A DNA stretch of 64,000 bases, from positions 25,870,211 to 25,934,210 of the forward strand of contig CM075104.1 in assembly GCA_037576195.1 (NCBI GenBank), read 5' to 3'. Position 1 is the stretch's first letter; each line of letters opens with the position of its first letter. The translations under genes and the position numbers were made by a program. This DNA is from Phytoseiulus persimilis (taxonomy: Eukaryota > Arthropoda > Arachnida > Mesostigmata > Phytoseiidae). This document shows positions 1-10,830 of the stretch, one piece after another. The notes below the pieces were generated by a model. That model was not told the DNA's origin. It did no database searches and saw nothing but the letters and a program-made list of their open reading frames with translations.

Positions 1-778
1 GAGAGTTACGAATGGAAGGAAGAGAGAATGAATATCTGGAGAGAGAGCTTCTCCCTCCGAAACGCATTGGCTGAAGACCCTTAGTGAATCCAGAGCTGTG
101 CACAAAGTGGCCTCAGCGGTTCTCTCGTCGAGCACGTGGACACCGATCTCACTTTGTAGACATGACGACGCTCTCCCCAAGCGGACTAAGACGTACTCCT
201 GAGAGCAATGGGTCGGCAGTCGTTCCTAGATATCTGTAAGAGTTCAGTCCCTCCTCCGAGAATCCGTCAGAAGTCTTCGTTCACCATCCATAGTAGAAGA
301 CCTCTAGTGAAAAGCGGGTGTCTCTCGTCGATTCAGATAACTCTTGATAGGCAAAGCGTTCCTCGGAATGCAACATTGCCCTGAGCATCGTACTTTGTGC
401 CCCACGGCTCGGAACACTATCTGCAATACTTCGGTCCAGCGAGAAGGCAACCGCAACCATCCTCGTTCGGAACACAAACAGCACTCTTGAACCAGAATAG
501 CGTTCTCCGAACCTTCCCGTGAGCAAGCTCTTCACCACAAGTCGGAATGTTTCTGCGGTGCGCGAAAACAGGTTCCGACTCTCGTTTCAGAACTCTTATC
601 AGGAGGGGGGTTCTCCGGTGCTTCGAGTTACCCCACCGAGCGACCTCTCGCCACATTTTTCTTACAGAAAGGGTTCAAAACGGAATCATTCATAAGAGCT
701 TCAGAGTCATTCTGATTCACTCCCTCGCAGAGTGTGCGTGTGTTCGTTTGGCGACCGAAGTTCTCTGTTACACATTCG

Positions 779-1615
779 ATGATGAATTCCACTGGAGGGA
801 AACCCGACTTCTCCGCCATCGTGGCGGCTGGAAGCAAACGTCAGAGGAGTTCTCGGGGGCTGGGAGGATCTCGGAAGAGATCGAGGAAGGACGACGACGT
901 CCTCCAAACTCCACAAGCTCCTCCCATCGACGACGAGATGATGAGCTTCACCGACGCGATCCTCAGAAGACCTAGGAACGAGGTTGTGGTCTCCATCTCG
1001 AGGCAGCGAGTTCGCGTCTCGGACTTGGAGACACTCGGTGGACGCTGTTGGCTGAACGACTCAATCGTCAACGCATACCTCGGCCTGATCGTGGCGCACG
1101 GCCAGCACAAGAAGCTGCGGAGGGTATACGCGTTCAACAGCTTCTTTTACGAACGCTACGCAACGGCGGGATACAGTGCGGTGCAACGGTGGACCAAGGA
1201 CGTGGACATATTCGACCACCACCTGCTCCTGGTCCCAGTCCACTTGCCAGGTCACTGGTGCATGGCCGTTATCGACTTCCGAGGCAAGCAGATCCGTTAT
1301 CTGGACTCCCTCGGAGGTAGGAACGACCGGTGCCTCCGGGGTCTGCTGGAATATCTTGTCCAGGAGATGCAGACCAGGAAGGACTGCCGCTTCGAGACCG
1401 AGGGCTGGTCGTTGGAAACGGTGGAGAACATACCGCGTCAGACGAACAACTTCGACTGCGGTGTGTTCGCCCTGAAGTTCGCCGATTATGCCGCACGGGA
1501 TCTCGAGGTGAACTTCAGCCAGAGCGACATGCTCTATTTCAGACAGCGAATGCTGTTTGAAATAGCTCACGGCAAGATGCTCGGCACAGGCTATGGCAAC
1601 GTCTGGCACTGTTGA
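779..1615 (+). CDS. SENP1/2-like SUMO protease, copy A
   Basis: A 278-residue Ulp1/SENP-family (peptidase C48) cysteine protease, expected to remove SUMO from proteins or mature its precursor. The catalytic triad is visible: H159 (in LPGHWC), D176 (in YLDSLGG) and C227 (in NFDCGVF), with the oxyanion Q221. H-to-D spacing (17) and Q-to-C spacing (6) equal those of SENP1, and the WLND motif at 91-94 matches the substrate-tunnel Trp region. The N-terminus is only ~80 residues, with basic clusters KRQR (20-23) and RKRSRK (32-37) suggesting nuclear entry; vertebrate SENP1/2 have several hundred residues there. The start is the first of two adjacent ATGs; the open frame extends further upstream but has no ATG. 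The coding part has no intron. A host-type gene rather than an adenain-type viral protease, judging from its close SENP1-like sequence. Confidence 0.9.
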   Translation: MMNSTGGKPDFSAIVAAGSKRQRSSRGLGGSRKRSRKDDDVLQTPQAPPIDDEMMSFTDAILRRPRNEVVVSISRQRVRVSDLETLGGRCWLNDSIVNAYLGLIVAHGQHKKLRRVYAFNSFFYERYATAGYSAVQRWTKDVDIFDHHLLLVPVHLPGHWCMAVIDFRGKQIRYLDSLGGRNDRCLRGLLEYLVQEMQTRKDCRFETEGWSLETVENIPRQTNNFDCGVFALKFADYAARDLEVNFSQSDMLYFRQRMLFEIAHGKMLGTGYGNVWHC

Positions 1616-1654
1616 AGGTCCCCAGTTGCATCTCCTTGGCGTCTTCCTCGTGTG

Positions 1655-1819
1655 GTAAGATGTTTTATTTTTTGATTTTTGTTTAATTCTCATGCACGCT
1701 CGTTCACCTTGCGCACTCTCCCATGCACCGATCGGCAATGCCCAAGGCGAACTCGTGAGCCCGCCCAAGCCCTCCGGCAGCCATCATATCCATCGAATCT
1801 CACACTTTAATTTCCACAG
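1655..1819 (+). other. Probable 3' UTR intron of SENP-A
   Basis: GTAAGA donor at 1655 and a TTTCCACAG acceptor ending at 1819 (165 nt). The donor lies 39 nt after the stop codon, inside the ~50-55 nt limit usually needed for exon-junction nonsense-mediated decay, so it should not trigger decay. The same donor and acceptor are present at every intact copy: 14082-14247 (-), 17615-17779, 30077-30242 (-), 33610-33774, 49161-49326 (-) and 52694-52848. Splicing is inferred, not shown. Confidence 0.6.
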
Positions 1820-2096
1820 ATCCCAGCAGCATCAGCAGAGTTGTGTGTCCCGCCACTCAGATCCTTTTCAAAGGGGAGCTTCGCGAACTGTAGCGCCGAG
1901 TTGAGTTTCGTTCCTACATGCTTGTCTCAGCAGTACTGAAAACTGTCGATTTCAAGCTAATGATCTGACGGGACATCTCCTCAGGAAAACACGGTCATCC
2001 AATTCGTTTATTGTGAGCCTCTGTGTGAAATGTTTCTTCGTGGATCATGAAAACTACCACGTTTTCCCTTGGTCTGGAACACTTACTGCATCCATC

Positions 2097-2102
2097 AATA
2101 AA
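2097..2102 (+). terminator. Polyadenylation signal of SENP-A
   Basis: Canonical AATAAA ~480 bp after the stop codon, in the context ATCAATAAAGC that is shared by all copies. The gypsy-A fossil starts only ~85 bp further on. Confidence 0.6.
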
Positions 2103-2185
2103 GCTATCTGTTCTCAAACTTGAATTATCAGCTCAGTTTTCCAGTCTGTAACTAGGTGGATACTGAATCGATCCTTACTATATAT

Positions 2186-4392
2186 TGTTACCACGAATAT
2201 GGGAGAATTGGGTAGAAGATAATTTATTGCTCGACGAAGCTTAACTCATGGAGGATCGGCCGGTGGCGCTAGCATCGCGTTTCAATCGGACACGCTCCCC
2301 CGACCAGACGCCCGCGTCTGGTACGGCCTGATATCTTTCACGTTCAAGGTCCGCAGTCGTCCAGCGGGGTCCTTGAGCTCATAACTCTGTGGAGCGACCC
2401 TCCTCACGATGGTCCAGGGTCCCAAATAACCAGGATGGAGCTTTTTTGACGAGCCTCGACGGGATCTAGTGACCCTGACGAACATCTTCACCCCTGCGGG
2501 CCAGACCAGAGCCCGCTCCAGGCTCTGGTGCGCTTACCACCGGAGGGCGCTGACCTGCCGACGTTCTTTCAGGTGGCCTTTCGGGCGCCCCAGGCAGAAC
2601 AGCCGTGAACCGTTCGAGAAGAGTCTTCCGTGGGGTCTCGCCACGGGTAGTATTCATGGAGAAGGCCATGCCTGGGAGGAGGTTGGGTGTAGCCGACTCG
2701 CCCTAGATGGTTAGAGCCGACAACCTGTCCGTCACGGTACGGAGCATTCTCTAGGTGAGTCCGCTGCACTGAGGATGTCCAATCGCTGTCCGTTCGTGAG
2801 AAATACCCAATCTCTGCACATGGCTCCAGAAGTCAGATCCTTGAAAGCAGGTTGCGTTGTCCGTCAGAATCGAGTCCATTCGCCCCATGACGTTCGTTAG
2901 GGAGTGATCGAAAGACGAAACTAGCCGAAACACGGCGCGTCGGGAACAGGTAAACATAGCGGGTACAGTAATCGGTTGCCACGAGAACGTACCACGCTCG
3001 TTGACCTGGCACGTTGAACGGTCTTGCGAAATCCAACCCAACCTTCTGGAAGGGTCGACTGGGCGCTGCGACAGGTTGCACGGATCTTGCGTCTCCGGTT
3101 TCCTGCGTTGGCATACCTCGCAGCTTTTGACGTAGCTTCGCACTTGGACCAGGAACCCTTCCCCCAATGTCGAAGCGTTCGCTCACGCGCCTCCCAGTCT
3201 TTCAAATTCCTGGGTGCCCTGCCATGCCGTCTTTGTGCTACAGCCGAATAGCGTCTGATCGCAGAGGTCGGGGAATGTAAAGTCGGCCCTTCCGATACAG
3301 AACACAAGCTTGGACGGTGTACCCCTCCGGCGAAAGTCCCTATTCGCAACGTTACAGAAGTGTGCATGTGGATCGATCCTTGCGTTCTACCTCAGTCACA
3401 GTGCGGGCACAGTGAGTCGAGATAAGGCATCTGCATTCCCGTTGTGTTTCCCTTTTCGGTGAATCACCTCGAAGTCATAGTCTCGAATCGCCATCGCCCA
3501 GCGGACAAGCTTGGGAGGGAGGATTGCTTCGCTCCGAAAATACTTCAAGGAGATACTATCTGTCACGACTTTGAACTGCCGACCGAACAAGTAGTTGTGA
3601 AACTTCTGAACCACCCAACCTGAACGACCGCCAGGCATTCAGTTTCCGACGAATGATATCTCATCTCGACTTTCGTGAGGCGCTGACTTGCGTAGGCAAC
3701 TTCTCTCTCCTTGCCGTCGGACAACTGTACCAGAACAGCGTCGAGCCGCGTTCCACTGGCGTCGGGCTCAAGTGGTGTTTCCAATCCTTCCTTGAAATGG
3801 CATAGAAGTGGATCTGCGGTTATTCGGTCCTTGATATCCTGGAACACGTCCTGCTGCGCACGCTGCCACTCGAACTTGTCCAGCGTCAACAGTTAATACA
3901 AGGGTGCGGCAAGCGCAGCGAAGTTCTTGATGAACCTCCTATCGTGTGGGCGCCGATCCGAGGAAGCTCCTGAGTTCCTTCACGTTTGGTCGGTGGTCGA
4001 ATCCCCCCACCACAGCGGCAATCTTTTCTGGATCAGGAGCGATACCGTTCGGTGTAACCCTATGTCCTAGGTGGGTGACTTTCTCGGTTGCGAAAACACA
4101 TTTTTTCACTTTCAACTTCAAACCTGCAGTCTAGATCAACGAGAGGTTTTTCTTGAGATCCGAAACGTACGAGTTGAATTCCTTGGAGTAAATGATTATA
4201 TCGTTCGAATACACGAATGATTTCGTCCATCATCCGTTGGAAGGTCGCTGCAGCATTGGCTAGTCCGAGCGGCATCCTCTTGAACTTGTGAAGCCCATCT
4301 GGGGTACAAAAGGCTGTCTCTTCGCTATGCTCCGGAGACATCTCCACTTGCCAGTATCTGCTCAACAGGTCCAGTGTGCTAAGGCAGCTCAT
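2186..4392 (-). mobile_element. Gypsy-A: Ty3/gypsy pol fossil, unit 1
   Basis: Leftward Ty3/gypsy (Metaviridae) remnant. Parts, in plus-strand order: a short terminal piece beginning TGTTACC at 2186 that may be LTR-derived; integrase C-terminal region (~2282-2491); integrase core and zinc-binding region (~2750-3190); RNase H (~3396-3890), recognised by GNADALSRL; and reverse transcriptase (~3940-4392), recognised by PLGLANAAATFQRMMDE. No gag and no second LTR are seen. It is broken with several breaks. It was inserted in the SENP 3' flank before amplification, since all three full units share it and unit 4 does not. Confidence 0.85.
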
Positions 4393-5329
4393 ACTAGGCC
4401 TTACAGCGGATCCAGATCCGCAGGATCCAAGGGTTCCTCAAGGATCACGTCCTTGGATGAACGATGATGAAGAACGGTTCTGGATTACCTTTGACTTCCA
4501 GCTCAAAGGCGCTGATTACATTTATGGTCTGTTTCTGAGCATCTGTAACACGGGTAGTACGGTCCGGTGGTATGATAGTTAGGTCTCGGCCAGCCAAGTC
4601 GACGATCGAAGAGGATATGGCGTTGACGTTGGCCCCGGAATTGTTCCACTGTTCCTCCCATTCAAGCATCTTCTCACCCAAGTCCGGTCCCGTGTTCGCC
4701 CCACGAGCAGCTCTCTGCATTGCAAAGGCCGGGCAGACGAACACTGTGTAATGTTCGTCGTCTTCTTGCTGGCTGTCGCAGTTGACGCATGTCGGGCTCT
4801 GTATTTTCCTGATAAAGTGAATATACTTCTGAAAGTTGCCGTGGCTCGTGGGAAAACTGTGACGTGTAGTAGGTTAACTCGCCGAAATCTCTTTCGCACC
4901 ATCTCTTGACATCTGATATGCATGAGTGGGTCCATCTTCCCGTGGTTGCAGCGTCCCACGCACGTTGCAACTTCGTGTAGCTTGCTTCCTTTCTGTCTGC
5001 TTCCGACCGAGCTTCTTCGTCTTCGGTGTCGGAGACGTATGGCCGATCCCTGATCCTCGAGGCCCTGTACAGTTCGGTTATTTCCTCAGCGAGGATTGGC
5101 TGTGAGATTGTCCGAGCCAGATCCAGGACCGCTGCAGTGGAGACCGTGCGGTAACAGCGATTTTTTCTGATGACCGTGAGTCTCTGTGCTTTCTCGAGCA
5201 TGTCCCCATTCTTCTGTAGTACTAGTGCCCACACTGGCGCTGCGTGCAAAGCGATTGACTGCGCTACCGTGGGCACGACTCGCCGCTGAGCCTCCGTCGC
5301 TCCGTGTCTGCGGGGCAGGATCTTTCCTA
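4393..5329 (-). pseudogene. LINE-A, 3' part of ORF2 (unit 1)
   Basis: C-terminal portion of an R1-type non-LTR retrotransposon ORF2, leftward. It carries the post-RT segment with AQRLTVIRKNRCYRTVSTAA and a CCHC-like knuckle (CVNC, then H and C in DDEHYTVFVCPAF) typical of R1/I-group LINEs. In unit 2 the same stretch is one open frame of 276 codons; here an extra G near 4850 shifts the frame. The Tc1 insertion at 5330 separates it from the rest of the element. Clade assignment rests on motif memory only. Confidence 0.75.
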
Positions 5330-5600
5330 CAGTGACCGAAATTAGGATAGAGCCACCCTATTTTTCGAATGATAAAGTGAGTGAACGGAGGCGGAGCTGT
5401 CAGAGGTGATGGCCATGGTTGACTACCGGGACAAAAAACATTATCCACAGGCAAGCGGGACCTGTCCAGCAGACGTAAGAAAAAAAAAAAAGCAAAATTA
5501 TCGGTTTTTGTTGCGAAATCAGGATAGAGCCACCCATGAAAATGATTCATTCCACATGAAGGGACGCGGAAAAAGCTTCGTGAGGTGAATGATACGCTTT

Positions 5601-6655
5601 CTAATATGTCGTCGAACCTCCCTGTGCCTGAATGACGGCGAAAATTCTCCTCTGCATACTCTCGATGAGGTTGCGCACAAGATTTGCGTCAACAGACGCC
5701 CAGGTTGCTCTGATAGCGTCTTTGAGCTCCGGAACGCTTCTGAATAGGCGACCATCCTTGTAAACACGTCGCGCGATCACGCCCCAGAGGTTCTCGATGG
5801 GGTTCAAATCCGGACTGACCGCCGGCCACGGTAGTACATTGATTTCTTTCTGTCGAAACCACTCTTTCGTCGCTTTCGCCTTATGAATGGATGCGTTGTC
5901 TTGCTGGAAGACAATGTTCTCGTCACCTATCTCCTCGTAAAGTCGAATAAGCTCGTCTTCCAAGATGTCCACGTAGTTCTTCGCCGTCATCTGGGTGGAA
6001 ATCCAGGCTATCCGCGATTTGGCACTACTTCCAAAGGCCGCCCAGATCATCACGCTGCCTCCGCCGAAGTTGCGGCGGCTCATTCTTACGACCTTCTCTT
6101 GCCGAATATCAAGCCAATAATATTGGAGGCCGTCCGGACCATCTAAATTGAATTTTTTTTCGTCACTGAACAGCACATTTTGCCATTCGGACGTCCAGCC
6201 CATGAACTGGCGAGCGAAATCCTAACTGGCTGTTTTGTGGTGAGGCTTCAACGAGGGTTTCGCGCGGCGCTGGGGTACACGAGATGCTCATCACTCGAGA
6301 CAATTTGGTGCAGACGTCGAACCGTCACGGGGAGCCTGAGATCATCGCGTAGAGTTGACGCGACTCCCTTGCCGCTCCTTGCGTGACGCAGAATGAGCCG
6401 CTTTTGGCCTCGGAGAGCTTCTTCTTCGTTCCGCCTACCCACTGCAAGGGAGTAGGACGGTCCCAGGTTGAAGAAATTGTCCACAACGCTTCTGGAACGT
6501 CCGACGAGCCTTGCAATAAGTCGATTGGAGAGCCCCTTTCTCTTGAGGACAGAGATTTGAGCTCTTTCCTCACTTGAAAGACTTCCCTCTACCAATCGTG
6601 GCGCGAGCGCTGTGATTCCTTCCGCGATTTTGTGATCGTTCCTTAATGGATTCAA
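5601..6655 (-). pseudogene. Tc1 transposase (DD34E), unit 1
   Basis: Leftward Tc1-family transposase. Catalytic positions are visible: D in LFSDEKKF, D in FQQDNAS and E in PDLNPIENLWG, with 34 residues between the last two (DD34E). The N-terminal part shows a helix-turn-helix (LSNRLIARLVGRSRSVVDNF). An in-frame TAG at 6222-6224, also present in units 2 and 3, separates the DNA-binding part from the catalytic part, and frame changes occur upstream. The related fragment at 11378-12126 lacks this stop, so the stop is private to this lineage. Confidence 0.88.
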
Positions 6656-6755
6656 TACGGCAGAAGAACACCAACCGTGGTGGTTTCGACCGTCAGCAGT
6701 CGGATCGAGAAGTTTGCTGAGCTCTCGCGCAGTGAAAATGACGATGTTGGCTGTA

Positions 6756-7479
6756 GGGTGGCTCCACCTAATTTCGCACTCTAAAACGGATAATTCTGTT
6801 TTTCTTCTTTACATCTGCTGGACAGGTCGCACTTGCCTGTGGATCATGTTTGATTTCCCGGTAGTCATGCATAGCCCCCACCTCTAACAGTTCCGCCTCC
6901 ATTTACTTACTTTTTAATTCGTAGAATAGGGGTGGTTCTATCCTAATTACGCACTCTAAAACGGATAATTATGTTTTTCTCCTTTACATCTGCTGGACAG
7001 GTCGCACTTGCCTGTGGATCATGTTTGATTTCCCGGTAGTCATGCATAGCCCCCACCTCTAACAGTTCCCTCCATTTACTTACTTTTTCATTCGTAGAAT
7101 AGGGTGGTTCTAGCCTAATTTCGCACTCTAAAACGGATAATTCTGTTTTTTCTTCTTTACATCTGCTGGACAGTTCGCACTTGCCTGTGGATCATGTTTG
7201 ATTTCCCGGTAGTCATGCATAGCCCCCACCTCTAACAGTTCCGCCTCCATTTACTTACTTTTTCATTCGTAGAATGGGGTGGTTCTATCCTGATTTCGCA
7301 CTCTAAAACGGATAATTCTGTTTTTCTTCTTTACATCTGCTGGACAGGTCGCACTTGCCTGTGGATCATGTTTGATCTCCCGGTAGTCATGCGTAGCCCC
7401 CACCTCTAACAGTTCCGCCTCCATTTACTTACTTTTTCATTCGTAGAATAGGGTGGCTCTATCCTAACTTCGGTCACTG
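6756..7479. repeat. Four tandem copies of the Tc1 right terminal repeat, unit 1
   Basis: Repeats of 172-175 bp; the GCACTCTAAAACGG landmark falls at 6776, 6951, 7123 and 7298. Each ends in GGGTGGYTCTA, the inner part of the terminal repeat, and only the last continues to the true end. The block is a diverged inverted counterpart of the single left copy at 5330-5535. Confidence 0.9.
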
Positions 7480-7481
7480 TA

Positions 7482-8240
7482 TGTCCGTGGCGGCCTTCGT
7501 TGCGCGCTGTGCGGCATACTTGATATGCTCCACACCTGTTGCTCCTGACTGAAACCTCACTCCTAGGTACCTTGCTGAGCTGGTTATAGTCACCGGGTGT
7601 CCCTCGACTAGGACCCGTAGGAGTCACTCCTCTCTTCCTCTTCTTAGCAGCATCACAGCCTCGGTTTTTCCTCATCCATGCCGATTTACTGTCCAGTGCG
7701 TCTTGTGTGCCGTCGTTGCGATTAAGTCTATGAACGAGGATGATTGTCCCCTGCTGAGGTTGGGGATTTCTCGGTCATTGATGATGAAGAGTCCGCTCCT
7801 TGCTACCCATCTCCCCGAGCTCCCTTCCTCTGGTGTCTGTTTCCGTGCCGCCTCTGGTGGTCGAGTGTGCGTCAAAATCCCCGCCCACGAGGATTCATCC
7901 CCCGGTTCCAATGATGGTCTTCTTCTCCTTGCAGGTATTCGATAAACTCGTCAGCGTCCCCATTCGGTGGACAATAGCCGCTGAAGAGATGTGTGTTTTC
8001 GTCTGACAACTCGATCCTCGTGAGTCCTCTTGACGAAAATCATTCTAAGATTACCCGTCCGTTGTTTTTCAAGATAGCTGTATCTGCGGTGTCGTCCGAG
8101 ATCCATCCTTGGTCTCGCTTCTCTTTCTGTTTCGATGTGTTTCTGTTTGCTTCGCTTATTCTGCATGTCTCAAACTCCTCTCCCCTAGCCATTTCTTATG
8201 GGATAGCGTCTGCAGCCCGGGAGCGATTCAGATTTATTTG
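7482..8240 (-). pseudogene. LINE-A endonuclease with deleted RT (unit 1)
   Basis: Leftward start of ORF2. It opens with LQINLNRSRAAD near 8240-8195, the usual first motif of R1/Jockey-type apurinic endonucleases, followed by GGDFDAH (normally GDFNAH) and SSFIDLIATT. At ~7675 the frame jumps directly to a post-RT segment (DEEKTEAVML, then GHPVTITSSARYLGV in other frames). The end of the endonuclease and the RT core, including the YxDD region, are therefore deleted in every unit. Several frame changes are present. Confidence 0.7.
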
Positions 8241-10089
8241 AAGAACTCTGATCATTCCGGGTCGTTGGTGGGTATCGCTCTTCCTTCCACCATGGTTTTC
8301 CAGTCTTCTTTGCTTGTTGTTGTTGTTCCTCCTCCGGATTTCTCGACTCGTGTCCTTTGCTACGGTTTGCTCCGCTTGCTTTGCTCGGTCGTTCTGTCCA
8401 TTTTTCTCGGGGTCACGCTCTTGTCTCGTTCGCTCCCGAAGCTTCTGTAGGATCTCCCTGTAGTTAGGGCACGCTGATGAGTATTCCGAGTGGTCATTGG
8501 CCTTGCAGCTGGAGCACTTGACGTCTTCCACGTCGCATACCTTCCCTAGGTGTTCAGGCTTTCCACATTTGTAACACCTCCTTACGGTTAGAGTTGTCTC
8601 TCTGCAGGCGTTCGCTCTTTGTCCGACCCACTGGCATCGGAAGCAAACAGGCACGTCGAACCATTCCTTTTTTATGCAGTACATCAACCCGCTTCGTGTC
8701 TTGCCGATTTCCAAAATTCTCTCCGCGTCAGGCTTGGATAGTCTGACAAGGGCAGTCCACTCTCCTCTAGTTCCGTCTCTGATCGTTTCCACTCGGACGT
8801 ACCCTGGGTCCTCCCTTCCCAGTACCTTGCGGATTTCCGTTTCGATTTCTCCCGTACGAGAGAGAATGATTGTTGAGCTCAGTGGCGGTCCTCGGACCTT
8901 GTGTTGAACTCTCTTGTCCTCCGTTCTTCCTTTCTTTGACTCGAAGTTTCAGCTTGCCGTTTTCCATGTCCTTAACGCTGTTGATCTCTTTTCCTGGCTC
9001 CTTTTAGTCGAATTTGCTACGAAGGCTTTTGAAGACCTTTGCCAAACCTTTGCCCCGTTTGCCTCCTCCAGAATGGAGACTTGATTGTGTCCTCGCTGCG
9101 GCTTCCCGGTTGGTTTCGGTCCTCTTTTCGCTTCCTCGCGTTTTGGTTGAAATCTCCGCCCCCGAGTTCACCTCACCAGCGATCCTACAGGCTTCAGCAG
9201 CTCTTCGATACTTCTCGGCGTCAGCGTTGCTCGGCAACTCAATCAGCGTTTCTCTCCTTCCTCATGTGGAATGTTCTTGACTTTCTCTGCGATTTTCTGA
9301 AATACTTCCGCAACGTCTATGAGGTTGGGCTCCTTCTTCATTTTCGCGACGATTAGTGTGATCTCCTCCGCTGTCGGATATGCCTCTCCGTGTCTGGGAA
9401 GGGTCGGGGAAAGGAGCGCGACTGTGGTTGCCGCCTCTCCATCCTTAAATCCGTCAACTCCTTTGACTGCCGGGAAAAATCTTGATAGTTGCTGAATGGC
9501 GTTTTTCGTTCGCTCGTCGATGCTCCCATTGCTGTTGATGAGGATCCTGCATTTCCTATTGCCAACTATCCCTACTTTGGCGGGCGTGACTTTCTCCAAG
9601 GCTTGTTTTGACTACGGTTTCTCGGCCACTTCTGCCATTTCTTCTGAGTTCTTCAGTTTCTGAAGCTCCTCCTTGATCTGCTCAGCCTGTTCCTCCTCGA
9701 GTTTCTTCTTCCCTTCACTCTTGGTTGCTTCCATCGTCAGCTTATCTTTCATCAGGACGAGTATCTCTCTTTCCAACCTATCCGTCGCGCGCACAAGTTC
9801 CCTTGTAAGAGTCTTTACCACCTTTGCAGTGTTTTGGACCTCAAGGCTCTTGATTTTCACCACCTTCAGTCGGATGCCCTCGATTCTCCTTGATACTTAT
9901 TTCTCCAGATCAATTCTCCGACTCCTCTTCTCGATTTCTTCCCTCTCTGGAGATTGTTGTCTCGTTTTCTCCCCTCTCGCCTAGATCAGGGTGTCCGCAC
10001 CGCTTGGTGTCGTTTCCCCAGCCCTTTCAACTCTAATCGTTGATCCTGGTGCGGTGTTCTTCTCGGGTGGTTCTGTTGCGGAGCTCACG
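8241..10089 (-). pseudogene. LINE-A ORF1 (gag-like, zinc knuckles), unit 1
   Basis: Leftward ORF1. From the N-terminal side: a charged coiled-coil stretch (9612-9863, Lys/Glu-rich, LEREILVLMKDKL); a central region (9243-9599); then three zinc knuckles near 8470-8640 (CFRCQWVGQRANAC, CYKCGKPEHLGKVC and CSSCKANDHSEYSSAC). In-frame stops at 9612-9614 (TAG), 9897-9899 (TAA) and 9981-9983 (TAG) are shared by all units, so ORF1 was dead before amplification. The 5' end is cut where gypsy-B starts at 10090. Confidence 0.78.
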
Positions 10090-10635
10090 ACTCCGCTGCG
10101 AGAGCTGACCAAGAAGAGCAATAGATTCATGTGGATGGAATCGCATTCAGGGAGAACAAGAAGCGACTTGCGGGCTGCCCACCGATGGCTTACTATGACG
10201 TCGACAAAGCAGTTGTGGTGCAGACGGACAGTTCAGACCAGGGCGTGAGAGAGCGGTGCTGCTCCAGGAGGGAAAGCCGGTCTGTTGACACTCACACGCT
10301 CTGTCGGAGGCAGAAGAGGGATACGTTGCGATGGGAACAGAGATGTTGGCTATTGTGTCGTGCTGCTTGCGCTGGGACCATGTACTCTATGGGCAAGGGA
10401 CGTGACCATCGAGACTGATCATAAACCATTGGTTCGGATTTTTGAGAAATCGTTGGAAGCCTGTCCTAGACGTTTGCAGCGTATGAGATTGAAACTGCAG
10501 TGATTCGATCTCAAGGTCAAATACATTCCCGGTTCTTCAAACTTTTCATCGAATCCAGTACTCGAGGACATCATACCGCGCAAGACCGTGAATGTGCTGG
10601 GCTCATAAGAGCAATGCGGCAAGGCTCATCCATAG
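10090..10635 (+). mobile_element. Gypsy-B: Ty3/gypsy RNase H fossil piece, unit 1
   Basis: Rightward fragment of a second Ty3/gypsy element, distinct from gypsy-A. It covers the end of RT and the RNase H domain, recognised by VVQTDSSDQGVRAVLLQ, RWDHVLYGKRDVTIETDHKP and the following linker. No LTR adjoins this piece. It is broken, with a few breaks, and is shared by all units. Confidence 0.8.
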
Positions 10636-10792
10636 AAAAAAAAACAGGAACGGTTCATCCACGGGCTGAACCGGGGCGCAGAAATGCGAACAACCTAGCG
10701 TCAAGCCGGGATACAGACAAAATTCGTCGATAAATGAATTGGAAAGTACGGTGGATTGGTTTTGAAACACCTACAGAAAAACGAGACGACGA

Positions 10793-10795
10793 TTT

Positions 10796-10830
<35 letters not shown>
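10793..10830. repeat. Homopolymer block T12-C-G25, unit 1
   Basis: Twelve T, one C, then 25 uninterrupted G. The matching sites read T8 and G5ATG10 in unit 2 (26743-26768), T10 and G5ATG21 (42742-42780) and T9 and G5ATG21 (45858-45895). It is length-unstable and prone to sequencing error. The 10636-10792 stretch before it holds nothing I recognise. Confidence 0.85.

Larger units (their letters stand above)
5330..7479 (-). mobile_element. Tc1 transposon inserted in LINE-A, unit 1
   Basis: Complete in outline: TA target duplications at 5328-5329 and 7480-7481, ends starting CAGTGACCGAA with the right end differing by one base in the first 29, and a leftward transposase. The left terminal repeat is ~206 bp (5330-5535). 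The right one is expanded into four tandem copies (6756-7479). The transposase is broken, so this copy is presumably immobile. The insertion lies in the LINE-A ORF2 and predates unit amplification. Confidence 0.92.

Noticed and set aside
547-975. 142-codon plus-strand ORF overlapping the SENP-A start, repeated at every copy
   Set aside because: Out of frame with the protease, basic and low in structure; it ends inside the real gene. Repetition only reflects the amplicon.
779-1615. SENP copies as retrogenes, because the coding part lacks introns
   Set aside because: A spliceable 3' UTR intron and long shared upstream and downstream DNA without poly-A tails or target duplications favour DNA-level duplication. 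The founder could still be an old retrogene.
6756-7479. CRISPR-like array
   Set aside because: Repeats are long, contiguous and without unique spacers; they are transposon terminal repeats in a eukaryotic genome.
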